From positions 35,426 through 99,425 of the forward strand of contig JALJCO010007863.1 of assembly GCA_023101725.1 (NCBI GenBank): 64,000 nucleotides of DNA, written 5' to 3'. Shown piece by piece: positions 10,250 to 19,240 of the stretch. Both the position numbers and the translations under genes were made by a program. Position 1 is the stretch's first letter. Each line of letters opens with the position of its first letter. The notes under the pieces were generated by a model that saw only the letters and a program-made list of their open reading frames with translations, was not told where the DNA came from and ran no database searches. Source of the DNA: Atherinomorus stipes. Taxonomy: Eukaryota; Chordata; Actinopteri; Atheriniformes; Atherinidae.

Positions 10250-13200
10250 ATGAACGCTCACTCTGCAATGGAGCCGTGGAAGATAATCCACAGCCAAGGT
10301 GATGGGCCTTATGCAGTGAAGACGACCCTTGGGTGGGTAGTTAATGGTCCGCTCAAGAAAGGTGAAGACCATCACGATTCAAGACAAGCCAAGTCAAATG
10401 ACTACAATCAAAGGGCATCGGTCAACAGAACCTCTGTCAGCGGCATAGATACCATGTTGTTGCAGCAGTACAATCATGACTTCCCGGAGCAAGCTTGTGA
10501 AGAAAAGTCTGAAATGTCACGTGAAGATGTGCAGTTCATGAAGTCTGTGACTGAAACAATCAAAAAGGTAAATGGTCACTACAGCATAGGGATGCCCCTA
10601 AGAAACAGAAACACGGTGATGCCAAACAACAGATGTGTTGCCGAGCAACGGGCATTAAGCCTAAAAAAGAAACTCACAAAGAACTCCAGCTTTTGCAGTG
10701 ACTACAAGGCTTTTATGTCAGACCTGCTGACTAAAGGCTATGCAGTGAAAGTTCCCGAAGACGAGCTCAAGCGCAATGATGGCAGAGTGTGGTACGTTCC
10801 GCATCATGGCGTGACCCATCCCCAAAAGGGAAAGCTGCAAGTCATCTTTGATTGTGCCGCTTCATACCAAGGGAAGTCACTGAACGAGGAACTGTTACAG
10901 GGGCCGGACCTCACTAGCAGTCTAGTTGGAGTCCTGACAAGGTTTCGCCACGAGCATATCGCACTCATCTCTGACATAGAAGCGATGTACTACCAAGTAA
11001 GAGTTCCTGATGAAGACTCAGATCTTTTAAGGTTCCTCTGGTGGCCAAAGGGGGATCTGAGTCAACCTCTGCAAGAATACAAGATGGTGGTTCACTTGTT
11101 CGGGGCCAAATCAAGTCCGAGCTGTGCTAACTATGCTTTAAGACGGACGGCAGAGGATGGGAAAGACTGGGCGTCCCCTGAAGCAGTGACGACTGTCCTA
11201 GAGCACTTTTACGTAGATGACTGCCTGGTCTCAACGTCCAGCCAGAAGAAGGCAACTTCTTTGTCCAAAGATCTCATAGCACTCTGTGGGAGTGGAGGAT
11301 TCCACTTGACTAAGTGGGCTAGCAATGGCCGTAAGGTGCTTTCATCACTTCCCGCACATGAAAGAGCGAAGGAGATCAAGAATCTCGATCTGGACAGAGA
11401 TGAACTACCTATGGAAAGGGCCCTTGGAGTGGACTGGTGCATAGAATCAGATTCCTTCAAGTTTCGGATCCAGGTGAAGAGCATGCCCATCACCAGACGA
11501 GGTATCCTCTCAGTCGTGAGCTCAATATACGACCCCCTTGGATTCCTGTCGCCGTTTGTTCTTTGTGCAAAAATCATCGTCCAGAATCTCTGTAGGATGA
11601 AACTCACCTGGGATGAGGAGATTCCAGAAGATGTGTCAAACAGATGGTTCGCCTGGCTGTCTGACCTGAGCCTTTTTGCTAACTTTTCTGTGAAGAGGTG
11701 CGTAAAACCTGAGGGTTTTGGTCCAGTGACGTCAGCTCAACTGCACCATTTCTCTGACGCAAGCGAGAAGGGCTATGGCGTTGCCACATACCTCCGTATC
11801 GAGAACAGCCAAGGTCAAGCCCATTGTTCATTTCTTCTTGGAAAGTCCAGAGTGACGCCGCTGAAACCAGTCACGGTTCCACGTCTTGAGCTCACTGCGG
11901 CTACCATCGCAGTGAAAATGGACAAGCTCATGAAGCGTGAGCTTCAGATGGACCTAAAAGAGTCTGTGCTGTGGACTGATAGCACCACCGTCCTCCGATA
12001 CATTGACAACGACAGCGCTCGCTTTAAAACATTCGTCGCGAACAGAGTGTTGATGATCAGAGAAAATACAAGGTCAGCCCAGTGGAGATACGTCAACACA
12101 GCTTACAATCCAGCAGACCACGCCTCAAGGGGACTGAAAGCAGAGCACTTCATGATGTGTCAAAGCTGGATTAAAGGTCCCGACTTCTTAGCCAAGAATG
12201 AGTCTCACTGGCCGGTCCTACCAGAACTCTCAAGGGAGATAAGTGAGGATGATACTGAGGCGAAGCGTACAATCAGCATGAACATCATTAAGGCTGCTGA
12301 CTCGAACACAGATTCTCTCTTAAAGCTGACTCATCACTACTCTGACTGGCATCGGCTGAAGAAGGCAGTTGCATGGATGTTGAGGCTGAAAGGGCTACTT
12401 AGCAGTCTGTGTAATTCAAGGAGGATGTTTATGTCTCAAGTCCAGTCTTCAGTAAGTCAAGATATGAAAAGTGAGACAGTCAAAACCAACATGCAGAAAT
12501 GGAAATCCACTGTGAAAGGAACCCATTTGACTGTCGAGGATGTCAGAAAAGCAGAAACCGGGATCATCCAGTTCTGCCAAGGTCAAACCTTCCATGAGGA
12601 GCTTTGCACACTGCAGAGAGGTGAAAAGATTAAGAAAAGCAGTTCTCTCAGGAAGCTAGATCCCTTCCTCCAAGATGGAGTTCTCCGGGTTGGTGGACGA
12701 TTGCACCGGGCAGCTTTGCCGGAACACACAAAGCATCCGGCTATTGTGGCCAAAGACCACCATGTCACAACCCTGATGATCCGGAGTGCTCACGAGGAAA
12801 TGGGTCATGGAGGGAGAAACCATACCCTTGCTCGGCTGAGACAAAGAGTCTGGATTTGCAAAGGAAATGCAGCGGTGAGGAAGGTGCTTTCTAGGTGCGT
12901 GAAGTGCCGGAAGGGTCGAGCCGCCATGAGTGAACAGAAAATGGCGAATCTGCCATCTGATCGTCTACTGCCTGATCGTCCACCGTTCACCAGCGTCGGC
13001 GTGGACTATTTTGGCCCTTTCGAAGCAAAGCGTGGGCGTGTGCAGGTCAAGCGCTATGGGGTCTTGTTTACATGTCTCACAGTTAGAGCAGTTCACATCG
13101 AGATCGCACACTCGTTCGATACGGACTCATGCATCAACGCAATGAGACGATTCATAGCCAGAAGCGGACAAGTGGAAGTTGTGAGATCCCATAACGGAAC

Positions 13201-13894
13201 GAACCTGGTTGCTGCAGAACACGAGATTCGCCAGGCGATGAAAGAATGGAACCAGTCTCAGATTTCTGAGGCTCTACTGCAAAGTGGAGTCACTTGGATT
13301 TTCAATCCGCCAGCTGGTTCGCACCATGGCGGAATCTGGGAGCGCCAGATAAGAACTGTGCGGAAAATACTCTCCAATCTTCTGAAGCTCCAGTCGCTCG
13401 ACGACGAATGTCTGCACACTGTGATGTGTGAAGTAGAAGCTGTTGTCAACAGCAGACCCATAACCAGGTCATCCGACGATGTGGATGACTTAGAACCACT
13501 AACACCAAACCATCTTCTCCTCCTCAAGGGGAAACCAGCACTACCACCAGGCATCTTTCAGAAGGACGATCTGTACGCTAAACGAGGATGGAGGCAAGTT
13601 CAATACATTGCTGACATCTTCTGGAAGCGTTGGACCAAGGAATACCTGCCCCTCCTGCAGGAAAGGCAGAAATGGCTGGAGAAGAAGAGAAACATGAAAG
13701 AGGGAGACGCCGTACTCATCGTGGACGAGAGGGCTCCAAGAGGATCATGGCTGATGGGAAGAGTGGAGAAGACAATCCCTGACTCCTTGGGGTTCGTCCG
13801 TCGGGTCCTGGTCAAAACGAAGACCAACACTCTGGAGAGACCCATAGACAAACTGTGTCTTCTGCTCGAGATGGAAGAACCTCATGGACAATGA
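10250..13894 (+). CDS. pol: BEL/Pao pol: reverse transcriptase, RNase H, integrase
   Basis: A 1,214-codon open frame; the first ATG is internal to conserved sequence, which begins upstream in the same frame after 10165. Domains in order: reverse transcriptase, with SDIEAMYYQV and the catalytic box YVDD at residues 321-324; RNase H, with the first acidic residue in HFSDAS (D503) and a later LWTDSTT; the integrase H2C2 zinc domain (SAHEEMGHGGR to CVKCRK); and the integrase core, with D919 (VGVDYFGPF) and E1031 (GGIWERQ). The C-terminal part matches the DUF5641 region of Pao-type elements. At residue 981 (codon 13190-13192) His occupies the position of the second catalytic Asp, so integrase is predicted inactive. 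No stops occur within the frame. Confidence 0.92.
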   Translation: MNAHSAMEPWKIIHSQGDGPYAVKTTLGWVVNGPLKKGEDHHDSRQAKSNDYNQRASVNRTSVSGIDTMLLQQYNHDFPEQACEEKSEMSREDVQFMKSVTETIKKVNGHYSIGMPLRNRNTVMPNNRCVAEQRALSLKKKLTKNSSFCSDYKAFMSDLLTKGYAVKVPEDELKRNDGRVWYVPHHGVTHPQKGKLQVIFDCAASYQGKSLNEELLQGPDLTSSLVGVLTRFRHEHIALISDIEAMYYQVRVPDEDSDLLRFLWWPKGDLSQPLQEYKMVVHLFGAKSSPSCANYALRRTAEDGKDWASPEAVTTVLEHFYVDDCLVSTSSQKKATSLSKDLIALCGSGGFHLTKWASNGRKVLSSLPAHERAKEIKNLDLDRDELPMERALGVDWCIESDSFKFRIQVKSMPITRRGILSVVSSIYDPLGFLSPFVLCAKIIVQNLCRMKLTWDEEIPEDVSNRWFAWLSDLSLFANFSVKRCVKPEGFGPVTSAQLHHFSDASEKGYGVATYLRIENSQGQAHCSFLLGKSRVTPLKPVTVPRLELTAATIAVKMDKLMKRELQMDLKESVLWTDSTTVLRYIDNDSARFKTFVANRVLMIRENTRSAQWRYVNTAYNPADHASRGLKAEHFMMCQSWIKGPDFLAKNESHWPVLPELSREISEDDTEAKRTISMNIIKAADSNTDSLLKLTHHYSDWHRLKKAVAWMLRLKGLLSSLCNSRRMFMSQVQSSVSQDMKSETVKTNMQKWKSTVKGTHLTVEDVRKAETGIIQFCQGQTFHEELCTLQRGEKIKKSSSLRKLDPFLQDGVLRVGGRLHRAALPEHTKHPAIVAKDHHVTTLMIRSAHEEMGHGGRNHTLARLRQRVWICKGNAAVRKVLSRCVKCRKGRAAMSEQKMANLPSDRLLPDRPPFTSVGVDYFGPFEAKRGRVQVKRYGVLFTCLTVRAVHIEIAHSFDTDSCINAMRRFIARSGQVEVVRSHNGTNLVAAEHEIRQAMKEWNQSQISEALLQSGVTWIFNPPAGSHHGGIWERQIRTVRKILSNLLKLQSLDDECLHTVMCEVEAVVNSRPITRSSDDVDDLEPLTPNHLLLLKGKPALPPGIFQKDDLYAKRGWRQVQYIADIFWKRWTKEYLPLLQERQKWLEKKRNMKEGDAVLIVDERAPRGSWLMGRVEKTIPDSLGFVRRVLVKTKTNTLERPIDKLCLLLEMEEPHGQ

Positions 13895-14043
13895 AGGACA
13901 TTATTAGTTAGACTGGACACCTTGCCTAGATTAGTTTAGGCCGTTTATGTTGGCTCAAATCTAGTGGGAGTGTCAAGGGAGTCAAAGACATAGAAAATGG
14001 CTCTAGTTTAGTTATGTAATTGTCATCCCTATGATGAGCAATT

Positions 14044-14055
14044 AGGGGCCGGAAA
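14044..14055 (+). other. polypurine tract of the BEL element
   Basis: The mostly purine string AGGGGCCGGAAA lies directly before the 3' LTR, where plus-strand DNA synthesis of LTR retrotransposons is primed. It is interrupted by CC, so it is imperfect. The assignment is positional. Confidence 0.5.
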
Positions 14056-14493
14056 TGTTAGTGCCATTTTCCATTCTGGCAATTCGGTCTCAGATTTAGA
14101 TGTAATGTTACTTAATTAATGTTCAGTGAAAGCTTTCTGTAGCATGATAGCGATTATGTTTATGCTATAATTGCATTTCTTTTTATAGTTTGCATTTCAG
14201 TTTATATACATCGCTTCATGTGTCAATAGTTTAGGAGGTAGGTGTAGGAGAGTAGCGGGCGCCTACCACTAGGTGGAGCTCTCACACAATTTATGTAGTG
14301 AAATGCTGTGTAATGTGTCTTCTTTGAGTCAGTGTTCAGAACTGAAGTAAAGACGGAGCGAACGCACTGTTTTCTACCGTCATTGTTAAAACCATACACG
14401 CGTAGAGACTCGTTCTTTCCGTCTAGAGTGGTTAAGTCTACGAACATGTCAAGCTGATTTATTGATCCGTAGAAGACTATTTTAGCCACTACA
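14056..14493 (+). repeat. BEL 3' LTR
   Basis: A 438-bp direct repeat of the 5' LTR with two substitutions. It is followed at once by the GTTGG target duplication and then by the remaining right part of the interrupted hAT element (14499-14784). Confidence 0.95.
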
Positions 14494-14784
14494 GTTGGGT
14501 TTATGTAAGGAGGTATTGAAGCTCCTTTACACTTTGCAAATTAAACAAAATTTAAAAACTAAATTAAACAGGAATAAAGAAAATGTTAAACTCAAAGTTC
14601 TGATTGCATTTTACTAACAGTACTTTTTACTTTGATACTTAAGTACAGTAAATATTAGCTACTTTTTTACTTTTACTCAAGTAATATTCTAGCAGGCGAC
14701 TTTCACTTTTACTCGAGTAATTTTCCAGTAAGGTACTTTTACTTTTACTCAAGTATGGCTTTTTGGGTACTTTATACAACACTG

Positions 14785-14975
14785 AATGGAGAGATACAGA
14801 AATTCTTTTCTACCAGCAGCCATCACCCTGAAGAACAAAACTGACTGATTATTATTGTTGTATTATTATTTCATATATAAGTTATGTTGTCAAGAGAAAA
14901 AAAAAAAAAAAGAGTACGAGCCTATTATAATACTAAATTTCCCTTCTGGAATGAATAAAGTATTTTTCATTTCAT
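14785..14975 (+). pseudogene. LINE reverse transcriptase C-terminus and 3' UTR, second piece
   Basis: Directly after the hAT right end, the reading frame of the LINE resumes with RYRNSFLPAAITLKNKTD and a stop (14842-14844). This completes the C-terminal motif whose first half (CRTE) ends at 5715. A short 3' UTR ends with CCCTTCTGGAATGAATAAAG and a TATTTTTCATTTCATT tail, typical of L2/Rex-like LINEs. The two halves are about 9.07 kb apart because of the nested insertions. Confidence 0.85.
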
Positions 14976-16536
14976 TGGACATTTTTTCGACCCATGTGAA
15001 AGAACGTTTAGTTTACTGGGAGCTATTGCAGTCCATCTCTTGGCAAATACTCCTAGAGGCTGCAGGAGCTGCAGACACAGCAAGAGATATTCACTTCTTC
15101 TCAATGAACCAGACTGAAAATAAAACTAAAAACTGGCACTAATTGTCAGATATTAATTCTTTTTAGTGAAGAATGTGGACAAAAACATTTAATTCAAAGT
15201 ACTGTAACATGGATTTGACTGTTAAAGGATAACTTAATTTTTTTCTCCAAGACCTTATTTCTAGGAGTACATACGTGCATTTACTCACTGGTAAAATTTC
15301 TGCATCACTTTGAGGCCTTCGGAAGATATTACATTGAATCGGCAAAAAAAATAAAAATAAAAAATCTTGGCCACTCTTAAAATAAGTAACAAGTTCTTAT
15401 ATCTCTCTGAAATGTTTCTCTTTAGGTGATTTTGTCTTATTTTGAGTGTGATAAAATATTTTGTCTAGAAATTAGAAAAATATACTTGGTAGGATTTGAG
15501 GTTTTGCAGTGCAATGGAGCACTATGCAGTTCTCACGGTAAAAGCTTCTGCTCCTACTACCACTGTCACCAATAAGTGGACACAGAGAAAAGCGTATGCG
15601 GTTTATGCAAGTGGCAGCGTTGCAGCGCCACTTACAGGCCTAGCATACGTAGAACTACACTTTCCCTGGTTTTGTGTGAATTGAAAAAAATTCCATCAGA
15701 AAACTTTTAAAAAGCAAAATCAGTTCAGTCTCTAGCGGATGCAACCTCAAATGCTGGTAAAGAGAGAAGACCCAGCCTATGAGATGTAAGCAAAAGGGTT
15801 GGGGGGGACTGGGAGGGAAAATAAATAAACGTAAAACAAACGTAACAGAGCATGGTAAAGAAACAATAGTAAACTCAGAAAACTGAGCAAAATGTTGTAG
15901 GCATGAACAAATGTTCCTCCTTGACATTTTCTGCACACATTATCATAGTAGACTTGTGGAGAAAAAGTGCCATTTTCCTTTCAACAACCATGTAAGCAAA
16001 ACAGATTAAATCACAGGAGCCTCTCCTATCACATTGTTAAATGTCAAGTAAGCAAGTTGTCTTCAAAACAGCTGGAGCTGCTTGATAAAGTCAGCTTGGG
16101 ATTCAGTGTAGGAAAAACTCATGCTGCAGCTTCAACCCACCAGGACTCACTCAAACACAGACTCAAATCTTTCATTGTGAACTTGACTTAAGCTCATCTC
16201 TAGCTGCCACTGAAATGACAGACTTATTCCAGTAAGAGACCTGAGTCGGAGAAAACATTTTCAACAACCAGGCAGCCACATCTGAGTGTGTTGATTAGTG
16301 GAACGAGACAGAACGACACCAGAAAGCAAGTTCTCCCCCCTCAGCATCCAGCTTTTCCCTGCAGACTGGGACGATGCCAAAGCAATTACTGATGCTGCAA
16401 GGGTGTTTGTTGATTTGAATATGTAACAACACTCTGTCCCTTCCCATGCTTCCTCTCATTCTCTGCCTGAGGAGGTAAAACAAAACTGACATAATAGTAG
16501 AATAATAACTACTGTAAGTTTGAGCTATCTTTTTGC
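14976..16536. other. intronic stretch, nothing recognised
   Basis: AT-rich sequence without a delimited element. About 15590-15650 shares a short segment with the MITE at 2804-3427, suggesting a decayed relative. No exon-like open frame with splice sites was seen. Confidence 0.4.
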
Positions 16537-16640
16537 TAGGGATGCACAACATTGGATTTTTAACCGATATCTGATATGCTGATATTTCATAACTCATTTG
16601 GCCGATATCAGATACCGATATTAAAGCTGAAATGATAGAA
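16537..16640. repeat. GATATCGG-type repeat, left-end fragment
   Basis: It starts CTAGGGATGCACAACATTGG, followed by degenerate CCGATATC/GATATCGG motifs. It resembles the ends of the repeats at 24862-29054, 38888-41312, 54640-54760 and 62936-63010. It is probably a non-autonomous DNA transposon family; the superfamily was not determined. Confidence 0.4.
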
Positions 16641-16749
16641 TATTCATTCCTTGTGCAAAATTAGAACACATAAGAGCAATTTTCCCATGGACAGTGGATC
16701 AAAATACCTGTTGACAGGAGTGGAAGCCTTTCTGAACATTAGAGAAAAT

Positions 16750-17001
16750 ACATGATTGATGCAATCACTGCAAAGTGTTGCCAACAAAATTTTAGCTTCT
16801 GAGCCCCATCATACTTGTTTACTTGTTTTATTTTTTGTATTTGTTTTTAATATTTCTTTCAAACCACAATTCAAAATCAATGTCATGATTTTCATAGAAT
16901 TTTTATTTATCAATACTTTTGTCAATTTCAACTTATTTCACTGACAACTGATTTTTTTCTTCTTCAATTTGAGAGTATGAAGACTTTTGAGGACGACTGT
17001 A
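16750..17001 (+). mobile_element. Tc1-like 3' fragment with one terminal repeat
   Basis: It opens with codons for a transposase C-terminus (MIDAITAKCCQQNFSF then stop). It then has an AT-rich 3' region and ends with GAGGACGACTG followed by TA. The same family is present at 30180-30702 in the opposite orientation. The 5' part is missing. Confidence 0.6.
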
Positions 17002-17263
17002 TGTCTGTAAATGATCAGTGACGTATATTTGTTGTCAGTGTAAAGTATCAAACATTTGAAAGAATGCTGTTTGTGTTAAACATTTTCATCCTGGTACACC
17101 AGCCTGACTAACGCCATGTATGAGATACACGGCAAATCAGTCTGATTTCCTCCGCTGGAGACTGATTTCCAATGCGAGACGAGAGGCGGGACTAACAGGA
17201 GGAAAGTGAACCGGAGAGAACCAATCAGAGAAACACGGAAGTGACTGTAGCTGGCAGCCTTAA

Positions 17264-17930
17264 AGGGACTTGAGGCAGGAATTTGAAAAAAACCAAACAT
17301 GAATGTCCCTTTTTTTCTCATACTAATGGGTTATGAAGCGCTAAATACCAAAAATAACGTTTCCACCCATGTTTCTCTCCGTTGCCTTGAACAGGCTGTG
17401 TGCTGCAAAATGCGCTGCAATTCGGAGTCTGAATTTCCCGCGCTGCCCTGTGGACGTGACGTCAAATGACCTACATCCGCAGTTTTGATGCAGGAAAAAG
17501 ACGGTCACGTTAAATAAAAACACTGTAAGCGATAGTTATGGATTCTTCTGCCGTCAGAATACGATCTAGATCAACTGAAAGACCACTAAAAATTGTAACT
17601 ACGAAGAAAAAAGCTTAGTAAACAACATTATAGTTTTCCAGCTCTGCCATGCAGACGTGATGTCACATCACGCTACATCCGCTGTTTTGAGATAGGACGA
17701 AGCCGGTCGCGGTAAATTCAAACACTGTAATCGATTGTTATGGATTATTCTGCCGTCAGCAAACGATCCAGATCAACTGAAAGACACTAAAAAAAGTGTA
17801 ACTACGGAGAAAAAGGTGAGTAAACAACATTATAGCTTCAGTTTGTGCTCCCGTGACGGCTTGGCTCGTAGCTGCAGTTACCTGAAGCGCCAGTCGTGAG
17901 TTTCGTTTCTTAATCTTGCCTCAAGTCCCT
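17264..17930. mobile_element. TTAA-flanked element with tandemly duplicated interior
   Basis: Perfect 14-bp inverted ends (AGGGACTTGAGGCA) and TTAA on both sides (17260-17263, 17931-17934). The interior is mostly the tandem pair described separately. The architecture fits a deletion derivative of a TTAA-targeting (Kolobok-like) transposon that kept a 5' exon; that origin is inferred. Confidence 0.7.
17443..17835 (+). repeat. tandem duplication with ATG, second copy with splice donor
   Basis: Two units, 17443-17633 and 17644-17835, align along their length. Each has an ATG (17538 and 17740) followed by a basic, Ser/Arg-rich peptide start (MDSSAVRIRSRSTERP and MDYSAVSKRSRSTER). Unit 2 ends its purine-rich segment with AAAAG/GTGAGT, a strong splice-donor match at 17815/17816. 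Unit 1 has the same place mutated to AAAAAAGCTTAGT. Both reading frames stop early (TAG in unit 1, TAA in unit 2), so they are inactive now. This may be a fossil first coding exon of a transposase, duplicated after or before mobilisation. Confidence 0.55.
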
Positions 17931-18540
17931 TTAAGTGTAGTTCGGCACTCTGTTGCTATGGCGACGTGGGTAGTCGGCGTTTACACATTGTTTTTCTCTC
18001 TCTTTTTAATGTAATTTTCTTGTGTATATTAACATAGAATGTTTGTTTTTATTATTATAAATACTCTGTTACATGTCAGCTTTGTTTATTGCTGAACTAC
18101 TAATATGAGAAAGCGTTTGTGTCGCACGTCATGTGACTGTGACCCGGAAGCTGTTAGTTAAGCACCTAAACAGAGCAGAAACAGCGGTGGAGACATCGGA
18201 GGAGTTTTACGTTCCTATTAATAATTCTACTGCTGCGCTGTGATTGGTCCGGTCAATGTTTTACTGGAGTGGAAATCACTTCCCAATGGAGGGAACCCAG
18301 ACTGACTTGCTGTGTATCTCATACATGGCGTTGTTCAGGCTGGTGTACCAGGCTAAAACGTTTTGACAACGGTAGTGATGCTAATTGCGTTAGCCTGTCT
18401 ATGGGTTTTTCAATGTTAAATTAGCATTCATGCTAACTGATAGTCGTGTGTATGCAATTAATGGGGTAACCCATTGCTGTGTTTTTTATGGACACAATGT
18501 AATATTTGCTCATTTGTGAATAAGAATCTGACTCATTTAA

Positions 18541-19236
18541 AGGGGAAAAAAAATTTTTTACCTAAAAAAAAACTTTTCGGGATCCCTGGGGAAAAAAACA
18601 AAGTGTATAAGGAGCGAATCAATGTCCCCCCCACCCCCCACGGGGGCCTTACAAGCGAGAAATAAAAAAAAACTAGCCCTGCGCCGGCGAGGACGGGAGA
18701 ACGAAAAAAAAAACGATGGAAGGAAGGTAGGTTCCCTATCTACCGGGCTGGATCGAGTTTGGATTAGAAAAAAACCAAATAGAAGAAATAAAAAAAAAAA
18801 ATTAATTTACCTACAACCCGACTAAAGGCCCGTATCTTAAATCAAATAATAATTAATTAAAAAGGAGTGAGGTATGCGGGGGTGGCTGGCTGGGTTAATC
18901 ACTTAATTAAAATAAATAATACTAAAAAGTAAAAAAAAAAGAAAAAAAATTTTTGTTCTCACCTGCCAACAGAAAAAAAAAAAAAAAAAAAATCACATAA
19001 AAATCAACTACGGGGATAAATGAAGAGATAGGGAAGGGAGAGAGTTAGGTGGAGGGGGAGGGGGAAGCGATGAGAAAGCAAAAAAAGAAGAAAAAAAAAA
19101 AAAAAGAAAAAAAAAAAAAAAGAGGGGGGAAAAAAGGGAAGAAGGGGGGGGGAGGGGGGGTGGGGGGGGGGGGGGGGGGGGGGGGGGGGAAGGAAGTAAA
19201 GGAGGGGAAAGGAGGGGGGGGGCGAGTTCCGGCCCT
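18541..19236. other. homopolymer-rich low-complexity block, probable assembly artefact
   Basis: The block is a patchwork of A runs, G runs (including more than 30 G between about 19150 and 19190) and short odd segments, unlike either flank. It lies between TTTAAAGGGG on the left (TTAA at 18537-18540) and GGCCCTTTAA on the right (TTAA at 19237-19240), so it may cover a poorly resolved TTAA element. Open frames here (Pro-, Phe- or Gly-rich) come from homopolymers and are not genes. Confidence 0.6.
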
Positions 19237-19240
19237 TTAA

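Larger units (their letters stand above)
6810..14493 (+). mobile_element. full-length BEL/Pao LTR retrotransposon
   Basis: Two 438-bp LTRs (TG...CA) bound gag, protease, reverse transcriptase, RNase H and integrase in BEL/Pao order. The insertion is flanked by an exact 5-bp duplication, GTTGG, at 6805-6809 and 14494-14498. The LTRs differ at only two positions I could find, so insertion was recent on an evolutionary scale. The coding region is nevertheless broken by two reading-frame changes (near 9570-9590 and 10163-10178), and an integrase catalytic aspartate is replaced. No primer-binding site starting TGG was obvious directly after the 5' LTR. Confidence 0.95.
5716..14784. mobile_element. 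hAT-type non-autonomous element, interrupted by BEL and a MITE
   Basis: The left end starts CAGTGCCGTATA and the right end, reverse-complemented, starts CAGTGTTGTATA. Both are followed by tracts rich in TACTTTTACTTTTACT, characteristic of a common fish hAT family. An 8-bp flanking repeat is present with one mismatch: AACGGAGA (5708-5715) and AATGGAGA (14785-14792). Without the later BEL insertion the element is about 1.4 kb, and about 0.9 kb without the TTAA MITE as well. It has no transposase and sits inside the LINE reverse-transcriptase ORF. Confidence 0.8.
17090..18352. mobile_element. inverted-repeat DNA transposon enclosing a TTAA element
   Basis: The ends are long imperfect inverted repeats of about 50 bp. 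The left starts CCTGGTACACCAGCCTGA and the right, reverse-complemented, starts identically; both continue with a CGCCATGTATGAGATACAC motif. No convincing target duplication was found. The interior contains the TTAA element at 17264-17930. It has no transposase and the superfamily is unassigned. Confidence 0.6.

Noticed and set aside
11209..11607. Minus-strand open frames within BEL pol
   Set aside because: They are shadows of the long plus-strand polymerase frame.
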